Source: Betaproteobacteria bacterium
GTDB lineage: Bacteria; Pseudomonadota; Gammaproteobacteria; Burkholderiales; Usitatibacteraceae
Assembly (NCBI GenBank): GCA_016720855.1
Contig: JADKJU010000001.1
Coordinates: forward strand, 985,501 to 1,049,500
Reading direction: 5' to 3'
DNA: 64,000 bases
The translations under genes and the position numbers were made by a program. A model generated the notes under the pieces. The model was not told where the DNA came from and did no database searches. It saw only the letters and a program-made list of their open reading frames with translations. This document shows positions 41,618 through 53,111 of the stretch, piece after piece. Each line of letters starts with the position of its first letter. Position 1 is the stretch's first letter.

Positions 41618-43401
41618 CATTTGAGGGACTTCGCCCGGAGGTCGAGGTCGATGTCGACGTAGCGGTACGAGTCGTGCAGGAAGTTGTGCTTGCGCCAGCC
41701 CAGCACCCACGGCTGGATCATCTGGTCGCGCTTGCGGTGCACGAAGGACTTCCACGGCGCGTAAACCGCGACCAGGCGGATCATCTCCCCGTAGATGCGC
41801 GTGCGCTCCGGGCCCGGTGGGAGCGCGGCCGCCTGGTCGTAGAGACGGTCGTATTCGGGCAGCTGGAAGCAACCGTCGTTGGAGGATCCGCAGTTGGGCC
41901 CGTAGAGGAGCTGCAGTCCGTTCTCCGCATCCGGGTAGTCGTAGTTCCAGGCGAGGTGCCAGTTCGAGAGCTTGCCCAGCTTCGACTTCTTCCTCAGGTC
42001 GGGCCACTTCTCGACCAGCACCTCGACCCGGATCCCGATCGCCTCGACGTTCTTCTTCCAGAGCTGGGTGAAGAGGCGCTCGAGCTGCGTCGGCCCCGTT
42101 GCATAGGTGAACACGAGCGGGCTGCCGTCGGGCTGCTCGCGCCAGCCGTCGCCGTCGCGGTCGAGGTAGCCGAACATGTCCAGGAGCGCCTTGGCCCGCG
42201 CCGGGTCGTAGGAAGGCCCCAGGTAGAAATCGGGATCGTGGCCGAGGACGCCCGGCGGCAGCGGGGAGCGCGCCTCGATCGCGGCGCCGTTGCGCACGAG
42301 GAAGATCTCGTCCTCCATGTTGTAGGCAAGGCTCATGGCCCGGCGCAATGCGACCCGCTCCGTCGTGTACCCGCCCCAGACCGGATCCTTCATGTTCCAG
42401 TACATGTAGCTCACGTCGATGTCGATGCCGGGGATGTGCTTCACGCCCTTCTTCGCGAGCCACGGCGCGAGCTGCTCGCCCGGAAGCGCCATGCTCTTGA
42501 ACTCGTAGGGCAGGTTCACCCAGTCCAGCTCCCCGTTGAGGAAGGCGAGCCAGCGCGGCTGCGACTCCTCGATCACCGAGATCTCCACGCGGTCGAGCTG
42601 CGGAATGCGCTTGCCCTTCATTTCCCGGTAGAGGCGCTGCGAAACGGGGTCGCCGGCGGGAGGCTCGGCCTCATAGGTCTCCTCGCGGTAGCCGGGGTTC
42701 CTCTCGAGCACGATCTTCGAGGAACGCTTCCACTCCTTAAGGACAAACGGGCCGGTGCCAACGGGGTGGGCGCCGATATCGGTGCCGTAATGCTCCACGA
42801 CTTCCCGTGCCTGCGCGCCGAGCGTGCCCATCGCGAGGACGTAGAGAAAGTTGTAGTCGGGCTTCGCCAGGCGGATGCGCAGCGTGTGGCGATCCAGCAC
42901 CTCGAGCCCCCGGATCGGCGCGTCGTAGTCGAGGGCTCCGGCCTTCTTCGCGGCCGCGGCCGCCTCGTCGATGCCGTCGATCCGGCCCTTGACCAGCCAG
43001 GCGTTGGGCGAGGAGATCTTCGGGTCGATGAGGCGCTTGATCGCGAACTCGTAGTCCCTCGCCTCGAGCTCGCGCCGCTTTCCGCCGAACACCGGGTCGT
43101 CGGCGAAATAGATGCCCTTCCTGAGGCGCAGCAGGTAGGTGCGGCCACCTTCCGTGATCTCCGGCATCGACTCGACCGTCTGCGGCTTGAGCTTGTAGGG
43201 CCGCGCGAGCATGTCGTAGGTGAGCGGCGATTCCAGGATCTCGTCGATCACGGTGTTCGAATACGTGTCGGAGGCGAAGGCCGGGTCGAAATTCGTCTCC
43301 GCGATGACGAACGGGACGCGAAGGACCTTCAGCGGGGCAGCGGCCGCTGCCGGGGATGCCAGCGTCCCGAGGAGGCAGGCGAGCAGGAGCAATCGCATCA
43401 T
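41617..43401 (-). CDS. Peptide ABC transporter substrate-binding protein, copy 2
   Basis: 594 aa from the ATG at 43401. Signal peptide MMRLLLLACLLGTLASPAAAA. Paralogous to its neighbours along its whole length: FVIAETNFDPAFASD, TYLLRLRKGIYFADDPVFGG, VGTGPFVLKEWKRSSKIVLE, and a C-terminal VAVYAPWKSFVHRKRDQM. It starts 5 nt after the stop of copy 3. Substrate unknown. The sequences have diverged a good deal, so the three copies probably bind different ligands. Confidence 0.93.
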   Translation of the reverse strand: MMRLLLLACLLGTLASPAAAAAPLKVLRVPFVIAETNFDPAFASDTYSNTVIDEILESPLTYDMLARPYKLKPQTVESMPEITEGGRTYLLRLRKGIYFADDPVFGGKRRELEARDYEFAIKRLIDPKISSPNAWLVKGRIDGIDEAAAAAKKAGALDYDAPIRGLEVLDRHTLRIRLAKPDYNFLYVLAMGTLGAQAREVVEHYGTDIGAHPVGTGPFVLKEWKRSSKIVLERNPGYREETYEAEPPAGDPVSQRLYREMKGKRIPQLDRVEISVIEESQPRWLAFLNGELDWVNLPYEFKSMALPGEQLAPWLAKKGVKHIPGIDIDVSYMYWNMKDPVWGGYTTERVALRRAMSLAYNMEDEIFLVRNGAAIEARSPLPPGVLGHDPDFYLGPSYDPARAKALLDMFGYLDRDGDGWREQPDGSPLVFTYATGPTQLERLFTQLWKKNVEAIGIRVEVLVEKWPDLRKKSKLGKLSNWHLAWNYDYPDAENGLQLLYGPNCGSSNDGCFQLPEYDRLYDQAAALPPGPERTRIYGEMIRLVAVYAPWKSFVHRKRDQMIQPWVLGWRKHNFLHDSYRYVDIDLDLRAKSLK

Positions 43402-43405
43402 CGGG

Positions 43406-45223
43406 CTATCGGCCCGCGGCCGCGAGCAGCGCAAGGTCGATGTCCACGAACTTCCACGTGCCGCGCATGACCGGGTGCCGGTAGTAGCCCGTGACCCACG
43501 GGTGCACGAGGTCATTGTAGTACCGGTGCACGCCCAGGCGCCACGGCGCGTACACGAGGAAGAGCCGATTCATCTCGCGATAGAGCGCGTTTCGCTCGGG
43601 GCCATTGGGCAGGCGCCTGGCCTGCTCGTAGAGCCGGTCGAATTCGGGTAGGCTGAATCGCGAGTGGTTGGCCTGCCCCTCGTTGGGCCCGTAGAGCATC
43701 ACGAAGAAAACGTCCGCGTCGGGGATTGCCGCGCTCCAGCCCAGGCCCCACATCTGCAGCTTGCCGGCCTTGGATTCCTTCAGCAGGTCCGGCCACTTGG
43801 CCTTCTTGAACGTCATCCGGATGCCGATGCCGTCCATGTTCTTCTTCCAGTTCTCGTCGAGCGGCTTCTGCGCTCCCTCGGGCCGGGAGGCGTACTCGAT
43901 GGAAAACGGCTTGCACTCGTCGGCCGCGCTTTTGCGGGGCAGGTCGCGGTACCCGTCTCCGTCGCAGTCCTCGTAGCCGAACATGTCCAGGAGCGCCTTC
44001 GCCCTGGCCGGGTTGTACTCGGTGGCCGTCGAGCGGAAGTCGGGGTCGTAACCGATCGCCCCGGGGCCTATCGGGCTGTACGCGGGGATCGCCTGGTTCT
44101 TCCTCGGGATGCGGATCTCGGTCTCCACGTCCTGGCCCAGCACGATCGCTCGGCGCAGCGCGACCTTCTCCGGCGTGTAGCCGCCGATGACCGGATCCTT
44201 CATCGCGAAGTACGAGTAGGTGACCTCCATGCCCGGCTGGCGGTCGAGCTGGATGCCGCGCCTGGCGAGGTTGGGCGCGAGGCGGTTGTTGGGCACCACC
44301 ACGTTGGAGAACTCGTCCGGCACCCGCTCGATGTAGTCGTGCTCCGCGTTGAGGAAGGCAAGCCATCGCGGCTGGTTCTCCTCCACGATGTAGACCTCGA
44401 CCTTCCCCACCATCGGCAGGCGCTTGCCCTTGTTCGCGGCGTAGGCCGCCTGCGCGCGCTCGTCCCCGGGCGCCGGCTCGCCGTCGAAGCGCTGCTCGCG
44501 GAACCCCGGATTGGCCTCGAAGACCATCTTCGACGAACGCTTCCAGAAGGTGAGCCGGTACGGGCCGGTCCCCACCGGGTTCTCGCCGATCTTGTCGCCG
44601 TAGAACTCGTCCGCCTCGCGGGCCAGCGCACACGTGAGGTTGCAGTACGCGAGGTAGTAGAGGAAGTTGTAGTTCGGCTGCTTGAGGCGGATCTGGAAAG
44701 TGTAGCGATCAATCGCTCGCAGGCCTTCGACGGGCGTGTCGTAGTCCATGCGGTTCGCCTTGCGGGCGGCGGCAAGGATCTCGTCCATGCCGGCGATCTG
44801 GCCCTCGAGCAGGTACAGGTTGGGCGATTTCTTCTTCGGGTCGAAGACGCGCTTGATCGAGTAGATGTAGTCCTGCGCGACGAGCTCGCGCCGCTTGCCC
44901 TTGAACGACGGATCGTCGACGAAGTAGATCCCCTCCTTCACCCGCATCGTGTAGAGCGTGCCGTTCTCGGTGACTTCCGGCATGGCGACGAGCGTGTTGG
45001 GAACGAGCTTCATCGGCCGCGCCACGTAGTCGTACTCGAGCGGCGGGTCGAAGATGTTGGCGATGAGGTTTCCGGAATAAAGATCGGAAAGCTCAACCGG
45101 GTCGAAGCCCGTCTCCGCGATGGGAAAGGCGTAGCGGAAGACCTTGGCGGCATCGGCGGCGGCCGCGGGCGCAGCGGCGAGCAGGACGATCGCGGCGGCA
45201 GCGAGAAATCTCGCGAACATCAT
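43406..45223 (-). CDS. Peptide ABC transporter substrate-binding protein, copy 3 (first in operon)
   Basis: 605 aa from the ATG at 45223, with GGAGGT 9 nt upstream. Signal peptide MMFARFLAAAAIVLLAAAPAAA. Same family-5 landmarks: FPIAETGFDPVELSDLYSG, YTMRVKEGIYFVDDPSFKG, VGTGPYRLTFWKRSSKMVFE, and a C-terminal NRLFLVYAPWRLGVHRYYND that matches copy 1 closely. First gene of the six-gene transporter operon, divergent from fabI across 113 nt. Confidence 0.93.
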   Translation of the reverse strand: MMFARFLAAAAIVLLAAAPAAAADAAKVFRYAFPIAETGFDPVELSDLYSGNLIANIFDPPLEYDYVARPMKLVPNTLVAMPEVTENGTLYTMRVKEGIYFVDDPSFKGKRRELVAQDYIYSIKRVFDPKKKSPNLYLLEGQIAGMDEILAAARKANRMDYDTPVEGLRAIDRYTFQIRLKQPNYNFLYYLAYCNLTCALAREADEFYGDKIGENPVGTGPYRLTFWKRSSKMVFEANPGFREQRFDGEPAPGDERAQAAYAANKGKRLPMVGKVEVYIVEENQPRWLAFLNAEHDYIERVPDEFSNVVVPNNRLAPNLARRGIQLDRQPGMEVTYSYFAMKDPVIGGYTPEKVALRRAIVLGQDVETEIRIPRKNQAIPAYSPIGPGAIGYDPDFRSTATEYNPARAKALLDMFGYEDCDGDGYRDLPRKSAADECKPFSIEYASRPEGAQKPLDENWKKNMDGIGIRMTFKKAKWPDLLKESKAGKLQMWGLGWSAAIPDADVFFVMLYGPNEGQANHSRFSLPEFDRLYEQARRLPNGPERNALYREMNRLFLVYAPWRLGVHRYYNDLVHPWVTGYYRHPVMRGTWKFVDIDLALLAAAGR

Positions 45224-45336
45224 GAAAATCGGACCTCCGGGATGCGACGGCCGGGAAACGGACCGGGAATACGATAGAATTCGACCGCGTTCGTGGCGGA
45301 AAATTGCCGCAATTCTACTGGGAAAGGACGCCGCCA

Positions 45337-46131
45337 ATGGGGTTCCTGCAGGGCAAGCGCATCCTCATCACCGGGATGCTCTCCAACCGGTCCATCGCAT
45401 ACGGCATCGCAAAGGCCGTGGTGCGCGAAGGCGCCGAAGTGGCCTTCACCTACCAGGGCGAGGGCATCCGGGAGCGCGTGGCGGAGCTGGCCAGCGAGTT
45501 CGGCGACGCCCCGGTCTACCCCTGCGACGTGGCCGAAGACGCCCAGATCGACGCGCTGTTCGCGAGCCTGGCGAAGCACTGGGACGGCGGGTTCGACGGC
45601 CTCGTGCACGCGATCGCCTATGCCCCCCGGGAAGCGCTCAAGGGCGAACTCCATGAATCCATCACCCGCGAAGCCTTCCGCATCGCCCACGACGTCTCCA
45701 GCTACAGCCTGGCCGCGCTCGCGAAGGGCGCCGCGCCGTGCATGCAAGGCCGGAGCGGGGCGATCGTCACGCTCTCCTATCTCGGGGCGGTGCGCTCGCT
45801 GCCCCGCTACAACGTGATGGGACTCGCCAAGGCGAGCCTGGAGGCCTGCGTGCGCTACCTGGCCATGGGCCTGGGGCCCCAGGGCATCCGCGTCAACGCG
45901 ATCTCCGCAGGCCCCATCAAGACGCTGGCCGCCGCCGGCATCGGCGATTTCGGCAAGATCTTCCGCTTTGTGGAGAGGAACGCGCCGCTTCGCCGCAACG
46001 TGACGACGGACGAAGTGGGCAACGTCGCCGCCTTCCTGCTCTCTGACCTGTCCAGCGGCATCACCGGCGAAGTGACCTACGTGGACGCCGGCTTCAGCAC
46101 CACGACCGCCGGCCTCGCCGACGAGGCCTGA
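45337..46131 (+). CDS. fabI: Enoyl-[acyl-carrier-protein] reductase (NADH)
   Basis: 264 aa from the ATG at 45337, with GGAAAGGA upstream. Last reduction step of fatty-acid elongation. FabI marks: GKRILITGMLSNRSIAYGIA nucleotide site, catalytic Tyr-x6-Lys in YNVMGLAKA, and RVNAISAGPIKTLAAAGI. It is the triclosan-target FabI type. A single palindrome of the dispersed family follows directly and separates it from convergent ppiD. Confidence 0.96.
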   Translation: MGFLQGKRILITGMLSNRSIAYGIAKAVVREGAEVAFTYQGEGIRERVAELASEFGDAPVYPCDVAEDAQIDALFASLAKHWDGGFDGLVHAIAYAPREALKGELHESITREAFRIAHDVSSYSLAALAKGAAPCMQGRSGAIVTLSYLGAVRSLPRYNVMGLAKASLEACVRYLAMGLGPQGIRVNAISAGPIKTLAAAGIGDFGKIFRFVERNAPLRRNVTTDEVGNVAAFLLSDLSSGITGEVTYVDAGFSTTTAGLADEA

Positions 46132-46134
46132 CAG

Positions 46135-46157
46135 AAAAAGGGGACAGACCCCTTTTT
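46135..46157. terminator. Single GGGGACAGACCCC palindrome between fabI and ppiD
   Basis: A5-GGGG-ACAGA-CCCC-T5, symmetric, filling the whole gap between the fabI stop and the ppiD stop. Its A/T tails make it a compact bidirectional terminator for the convergent genes. Confidence 0.85.
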
Positions 46158-48065
46158 CTAGGGTGTGGCCTTCTTCTCGAAGGCGTCCTTCTTCACTTCC
46201 ACGCCGATGCTTCCGCGCAGGCTCGCGAGGGCGCTTTCGAGCTCGCTCATGGCCACGGTCTGCCGGAGCCGGTCCGCCAGGGCCTTGCGCTTCGCGTCGT
46301 CGATGGTGTCCACCTCGATCACCTTGGTGATCCTCACCAGCGCGTAGCCGGCGGGGGTGGCCACACCCACGACGGACGGGAGCTTCTTCGCGTCCGCGCG
46401 GAACACCTTGTCCAGCACCGGAGGGAAAAGCCCGCCGGGCTTCTGGCGGCTGACCGCGAGGGGAGCGGGCCACTTGAGCCCGGCGTCCTTGCCCTCGGCC
46501 GACGCCTTGAGCTTCGCCTCTCCGTCCGCCGTGGCCAGCCGGACCGCCTCTTCGCGCTTGTATCGCTGCTCGATCGTGGCCCGCACGGAGTCGAAGGGAC
46601 GCTGCTCGGCCGGCTTGTGCTCGAGGATGCGCGCGGCCACCAGCACGCTGGGGGCCACTTCGATGGCGGCGGTGTTGCGCTTGGCCTTGATCGTGTTGTC
46701 GGAGAAGATCTCCGCGATCACCTTCGGGTTGGCGAGGATGGGCGGCGCGCCGCCGATCCGGCTGAACCAGCCGGACTGCTGGATGGGAAGCTGGAACTGG
46801 TCGGCGGAGGGCTTCAGGCTCGTGGACTGCTCGTACACCATGTTGGTCAGGCCCTCGGCCACATCCGCGAACCGGCGCGCGGCCGCGCTCTTCTTGAGCT
46901 CCGCCTCTATCTCGGGCGCGGCCTCCGCCAGGCTCTTGCCCTTCTCCGGCCTCACGTCCGTCACGCGGATCACGTGCCAGCCGAAATCCGACCGCACCGG
47001 GCCCACCACCTCGTCCTTCTTCGCCGCAAACGCGGCCTCCTCGAAGGGCTTTACCATGGCACCGCGGGCGAAGAAGCCGAGGTCGCCACCCTGCGGGGCA
47101 CTGCCGGGGTCCTGGGATTCCTTCTTTGCCGTCTCGGCGAAACTCGCGGGCTTCTTCTTCATCTCGGCGGCCAGCGCCGCTGCCTTGGCCTCGACCGCCT
47201 TCTTTTCCGCGTCCGTCGCGTCCGGCTTCACCGCCAGGAGAATGTGGCTCGCGCGCCGCTCCTCGCGCTGCACGAAGCGCGACTTGTTGGTCTCGTAGAA
47301 CTTCTTCACGTCCTCCGGATCGGCAGGCGTCTTCGCCGCCAGGGCATCCATCGAGAGTTCCACGTATTCCACGCGCACCTGCTCCGGCACGGCGAATTCC
47401 TGGAGGTGGGCGTTGTAATACGCCTTGAGCTGCTCCTCGGTCGGTTTCACGGCCGCGACGAAGGGCTCGGGGCCGATGTTCACGACGCTCACTTCGCGGC
47501 TCTGCTCCGACAGGCGGATGAAGCCGTCGAGCGTGGACTTCGGGACGATCGCCGTCTGGACGATCGCATCCCGGTAACGGGCCAGCCGCATGTCCTCGCG
47601 CAGGCGCTCGTCGAGGCCGACGACGCTGTATCCCATCGAGCGCGCCATGGCTTCGTAACGCGGTCTGGAGAACTTGCCGTCTTCCTGGAAGGCGGGCTCG
47701 GCGGCGATGCGATCGGCCAGCTGCTTGTCGTCGATGCGAACGCCCGCGCGCTCGGACCCGATCGAGATCAGGCGCTCGTTGATCACGCGATCGAGGACGG
47801 ACTTGCGCATCTCCGGGTTCTCCATGATCGAGGAGTCGAAGTTGCGCCCGAACTGCGCCTGCAGCGTCTCCTGCTGCTGGCGCAGGGCCTGGTCGAAGTC
47901 GCCCTGGCTCACGCGCAGCTTGCCCACGGACGCGACCGTGTCGCCGCCCATGGGCGAGCGGAAGTAGTAATCGACGCCGAAGAGGCCGAAGGGGATGATG
48001 AGGAAGATCGCGAAGAAGAACTTGACGATCTTGTACTGGGAGAGCGTTCGGATCTGGTCGAGCAT
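46158..48065 (-). CDS. ppiD: Peptidylprolyl isomerase / periplasmic folding chaperone PpiD
   Basis: 635 aa from the ATG at 48065, with AGAGG upstream; an earlier in-frame ATG lies inside the terminator region. One N-terminal membrane anchor (residues 13-33, KFFFAIFLIIPFGLFGVDYYF region) is followed by a large periplasmic part. SurA_N-like helices lie near 40-200. A parvulin domain near 250-350 has RASHILLAVKPDA, GGDLGFFARGAMVKPFEEA and FGWHVIRVTDVRP. It helps outer-membrane and secreted proteins fold at the Sec exit. Position after hupB and tRNAs is conserved in betaproteobacteria. Confidence 0.94.
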   Translation of the reverse strand: MLDQIRTLSQYKIVKFFFAIFLIIPFGLFGVDYYFRSPMGGDTVASVGKLRVSQGDFDQALRQQQETLQAQFGRNFDSSIMENPEMRKSVLDRVINERLISIGSERAGVRIDDKQLADRIAAEPAFQEDGKFSRPRYEAMARSMGYSVVGLDERLREDMRLARYRDAIVQTAIVPKSTLDGFIRLSEQSREVSVVNIGPEPFVAAVKPTEEQLKAYYNAHLQEFAVPEQVRVEYVELSMDALAAKTPADPEDVKKFYETNKSRFVQREERRASHILLAVKPDATDAEKKAVEAKAAALAAEMKKKPASFAETAKKESQDPGSAPQGGDLGFFARGAMVKPFEEAAFAAKKDEVVGPVRSDFGWHVIRVTDVRPEKGKSLAEAAPEIEAELKKSAAARRFADVAEGLTNMVYEQSTSLKPSADQFQLPIQQSGWFSRIGGAPPILANPKVIAEIFSDNTIKAKRNTAAIEVAPSVLVAARILEHKPAEQRPFDSVRATIEQRYKREEAVRLATADGEAKLKASAEGKDAGLKWPAPLAVSRQKPGGLFPPVLDKVFRADAKKLPSVVGVATPAGYALVRITKVIEVDTIDDAKRKALADRLRQTVAMSELESALASLRGSIGVEVKKDAFEKKATP

Positions 48066-48105
48066 GGCGATCAAGGCCTCTGGCCCGTAACCCGGGCATT
48101 CAAGC

Positions 48106-48134
48106 AAAAAGGGCGAACCCGCACGGGTTCGCCC
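48106..48134 (-). terminator. Rho-independent terminator of the tRNA transcript
   Basis: Perfect 10-bp stem GGGCGAACCC / GGGTTCGCCC (48111-48134, loop GCAC) followed on the minus strand by TTTTT (48110-48106). It begins 9 nt after the tRNA-Asp CCA end. Confidence 0.92.
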
Positions 48135-48142
48135 TGGTGGAC

Positions 48143-48219
48143 TGGCGGAGTGGACGGGACTCGAACCCGCGACCCCCGGCGTGACAGGCCGGTATTCTAA
48201 CCAACTGAACTACCACTCC
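48143..48219 (-). tRNA. tRNA-Asp (GTC)
   Basis: 77 nt including an encoded CCA. Acceptor GGAGTGG pairs with CCACTCC, discriminator G. The anticodon arm reads GGCCTGTCACGCC with anticodon GTC. The D-arm has AGTTGGTTAGA and the T-arm GTTCGAGTC. It is 61 nt downstream of tRNA-Val and ahead of a strong terminator. Confidence 0.96.
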
Positions 48220-48280
48220 TTAGGGACTTCTGGCCCCGCTGCCCCGGCTGCTTGGCCCCTGGGCCGCGACCGGCGACTGC

Positions 48281-48356
48281 TGGTGGGTGCTGAGGGTCTC
48301 GAACCCCCGACATTCGCCGTGTAAGGACGACGCTCTACCAACTGAGCTAAGCACCC
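48281..48356 (-). tRNA. tRNA-Val (TAC)
   Basis: 76 nt including an encoded CCA. Acceptor GGGTGCT-type pairs with AGCACCC, discriminator A. The anticodon loop CTTACAC gives TAC. The D-arm has AGCTCAGTTGGTAGAGC and the T-arm GGGTTCGAGACCC. It starts 10 nt after the hupB stop, so it is probably processed from the hupB transcript. Confidence 0.96.
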
Positions 48357-48366
48357 GGGAAGCCCG

Positions 48367-48639
48367 CTAGTTTAGCGCATCGCGAAGCGCTTTTCCAGCG
48401 CGGAACTTCGGGACCTTCGCAGCCTTGATCTTGATGGGCGCCCCGGTGCGCGGGTTGCGGCCGGCCCGGGAAGCGCGCCTGCCCACATGGAAGGTGCCGA
48501 AGCCGACCAGGCTCACGGACTGCCCCTTGCGAAGCGAGCTCCTGATCGCGGCGAGCGCCCCTTCGAGCGCGCGGCCGGCCGCCGCCTTGGAGATGTCGGC
48601 GCTCTTGGCGATCGCCTCGATGAGATCCGTCTTGTTCAC
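48367..48639 (-). CDS. hupB: DNA-binding protein HU
   Basis: 90 aa with a GTG start at 48639 preceded by GGGAG. Small basic nucleoid protein that bends DNA as a dimer. HU signature: VNKTDLIEAIAKSADISK at the start, SLVGFGTFHVGRRASRAGRN with the DNA-inserting arm RNPRTGAPIKI, and VPKFRAGKALRDALN at the end. The position immediately after lon is conserved in proteobacteria. Confidence 0.96.
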   Translation of the reverse strand: MNKTDLIEAIAKSADISKAAAGRALEGALAAIRSSLRKGQSVSLVGFGTFHVGRRASRAGRNPRTGAPIKIKAAKVPKFRAGKALRDALN

Positions 48640-48671
48640 GTCTTGCTCCCTTGCAATGGTTCGAATTCGTG

Positions 48672-51083
<2,412 letters not shown>

Positions 51084-51182
51084 GGCGATATCCTGGGAGA
51101 AGTCAGGAAAGATAGGTGGGGTCGTGCGGGCCGGTCATCAAGGCCCGGCGGTGAGGAGGTGCGCAAGGTCCCCGGGAGCGCG

Positions 51183-52451
51183 CTACCCCTGCGCACCCGC
51201 GACCTTCGGCTGGTCGGCGTAGATGAGCAAGGGCTTGGTGTCGCCGGAGATGCAACCCTCGTCCACCACCACCTTCTGGACGTTGGAGAGCGAGGGCAGG
51301 TCGAACATGATGTCGAGCAGCGCATGCTCGATGATGGAACGCAGGCCGCGCGCACCGGTGCGCCGTTCCAGCGCGCGCTTGGCGATCGCCGTGAGGGCAT
51401 TGTCCCGGTACTCGAGCTCGACGCCTTCCATGGCGAGCAGCCTCTGGTACTGCTTCACCAGCGCGTTCTTGGGCTCGGTGAGGATCTTCACGAGCGCTTC
51501 GGCGTCGAGTTCCTCCAGCACCGCCACCACGGGCAGGCGCCCGACGAATTCCGGGATCAGGCCGTACTTGATGAGGTCCTCCGGCTCCACGTCCTGGAGG
51601 AGCTGGTTCATTTCCTTGCGGTCGGAGGTCGAGCGCACCTGCGCCCCGAACCCCATGCCTGAGGTGTCCGTGCGGTACTGGATCACCTTTTCCAGCCCGC
51701 TGAAGGCGCCGCCGCAGATGAAGAGGATGTTCGTGGTATCGACCTGGACGAACTCCTGGTTCGGGTGCTTGCGCCCGCCCTGCGGAGGCACGGAGGCGAT
51801 GGTGCCCTCGATCAGCTTGAGGAGCGCCTGCTGCACGCCCTCGCCGCTCACGTCGCGCGTGATGGACGGGTTGTCGCTCTTGCGCGAGATCTTGTCGATC
51901 TCGTCGATGTAGACGATGCCGCGCTGCGCCTTCTCGACGTCGTAGTCGCACTTCTGCAGGAGCTTCTGGATGATGTTTTCGACATCCTCGCCGACGTAGC
52001 CGGCCTCCGTGAGCGTGGTCGCGTCCGCGATCACGAAGGGGACGTTGAGCAGGCGCGCGAGCGTCTGCGCGAGGAGGGTCTTCCCGGAGCCCGTCGGCCC
52101 GATGAGCAGGATGTTGGACTTGGCGAGCTCCACCTCGTCCTGCTTGCTGCCGGTCTTCAGGCGCTTGTAGTGGTTGTAGACGGCGACCGACAGGATCTTC
52201 TTGGCCTGCACCTGGCCGATCACGTACTGGTCGAGGATGTCGCAGATCTCATGCGGGCTGGGCAGGTCGCTCTTGGCGGCCTTGGCGGTGGCATCCGGCG
52301 CGGCCTCCTCGCGGATGATGTCGTTGCACAGGTCGATGCACTCGTCGCAGATGAACACCGACGGGCCCGCGATGAGCTTCCTGACCTCGTGCTGGCTCTT
52401 GCCGCAGAACGAGCAGTAGAGGAGCTTCTCGCCGCCGACCTTTTCCGTCAT
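51183..52451 (-). CDS. clpX: ATP-dependent Clp protease ATP-binding subunit ClpX
   Basis: 422 aa. Zinc-binding domain with Cys13, Cys16, Cys35, Cys38 (YCSFCGKSQ and CDECID). The AAA+ core has Walker A GPTGSGKTLLA near 120, Walker B VYIDEIDKI, the pore loop GYVGEDVEN, and the ClpP-binding IGF-type region further on. It unfolds tagged substrates for ClpP, coded 20 nt upstream. Confidence 0.97.
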   Translation of the reverse strand: MTEKVGGEKLLYCSFCGKSQHEVRKLIAGPSVFICDECIDLCNDIIREEAAPDATAKAAKSDLPSPHEICDILDQYVIGQVQAKKILSVAVYNHYKRLKTGSKQDEVELAKSNILLIGPTGSGKTLLAQTLARLLNVPFVIADATTLTEAGYVGEDVENIIQKLLQKCDYDVEKAQRGIVYIDEIDKISRKSDNPSITRDVSGEGVQQALLKLIEGTIASVPPQGGRKHPNQEFVQVDTTNILFICGGAFSGLEKVIQYRTDTSGMGFGAQVRSTSDRKEMNQLLQDVEPEDLIKYGLIPEFVGRLPVVAVLEELDAEALVKILTEPKNALVKQYQRLLAMEGVELEYRDNALTAIAKRALERRTGARGLRSIIEHALLDIMFDLPSLSNVQKVVVDEGCISGDTKPLLIYADQPKVAGAQG

Positions 52452-52471
52452 CGCCTTCCTCGCCGGAACGT

Positions 52472-53098
52472 TTAGGCCGCGACCTGCGCGCGGGTCGTGA
52501 GAATCGTGTCCACCAGGCCGTACTTTACCGCTTCTTCCGCGCCCATGAAATTGTCGCGGTCGGTGTCGCGGTCGATCACCTCGATCGTCTGCCCGGTGTG
52601 CGCGGCCATCATCTCGTTCAGCCGGCGCTTGAGGTACAGCACCTCCTTCGCGTGGATCTCGATGTCGGAGGCCTGGCCGGAGAACCCGCCCGAGGGCTGG
52701 TGGATCATGACGCGCGAGTTGGGCAGGATAAAGCGCTTGCCCTTCGCGCCGGCGGCCAGGAGGAAGGCGCCCATGCTGGCCGCTATCCCCGTGCACAGGG
52801 TCGAGACCGCGGGCTTGATGAACTGCATCGTGTCGTAGATCGCCAGCCCCGCCGAGACGCTGCCGCCCGGCGAGTTGATGTAGAAGTTGATGTCCTTGTC
52901 GGGGTTCTCGCTCTCCAGGAAGAGCAGCTGCGCCACGATCAGGTTGGCCATCGAGTCGTTGATCGGGCCCACGAGAAAGATCACACGCTCCTTGAGCAGG
53001 CGCGAATAGATGTCGTAGGCGCGCTCGCCGCGCCCCGACTGCTCGATCACCATCGGAATGAGGCCCAGCCCTTCCGGCCCCTGATACTCGTCTCGCAT
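52472..53098 (-). CDS. clpP: ATP-dependent Clp protease proteolytic subunit
   Basis: 208 aa. Serine peptidase with triad Ser108 (GIAASMGAFLL), His133 (MIHQPSGG) and Asp182 (DTDRDNFM). The short propeptide before IPMVIEQ is typical. It forms the 14-mer used by ClpX, and by ClpA for N-degron substrates made by aat and bpt elsewhere in the window. Follows tig by 13 nt. Confidence 0.97.
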   Translation of the reverse strand: MRDEYQGPEGLGLIPMVIEQSGRGERAYDIYSRLLKERVIFLVGPINDSMANLIVAQLLFLESENPDKDINFYINSPGGSVSAGLAIYDTMQFIKPAVSTLCTGIAASMGAFLLAAGAKGKRFILPNSRVMIHQPSGGFSGQASDIEIHAKEVLYLKRRLNEMMAAHTGQTIEVIDRDTDRDNFMGAEEAVKYGLVDTILTTRAQVAA

Positions 53099-53111
53099 CG
53101 CGTCTCCTCGC

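Noticed and set aside
11973..46157. GGGGACAGACCCC palindromes as a CRISPR array
   Set aside because: Copies are single or paired and scattered over tens of kilobases, with no regular spacers and no cas genes.
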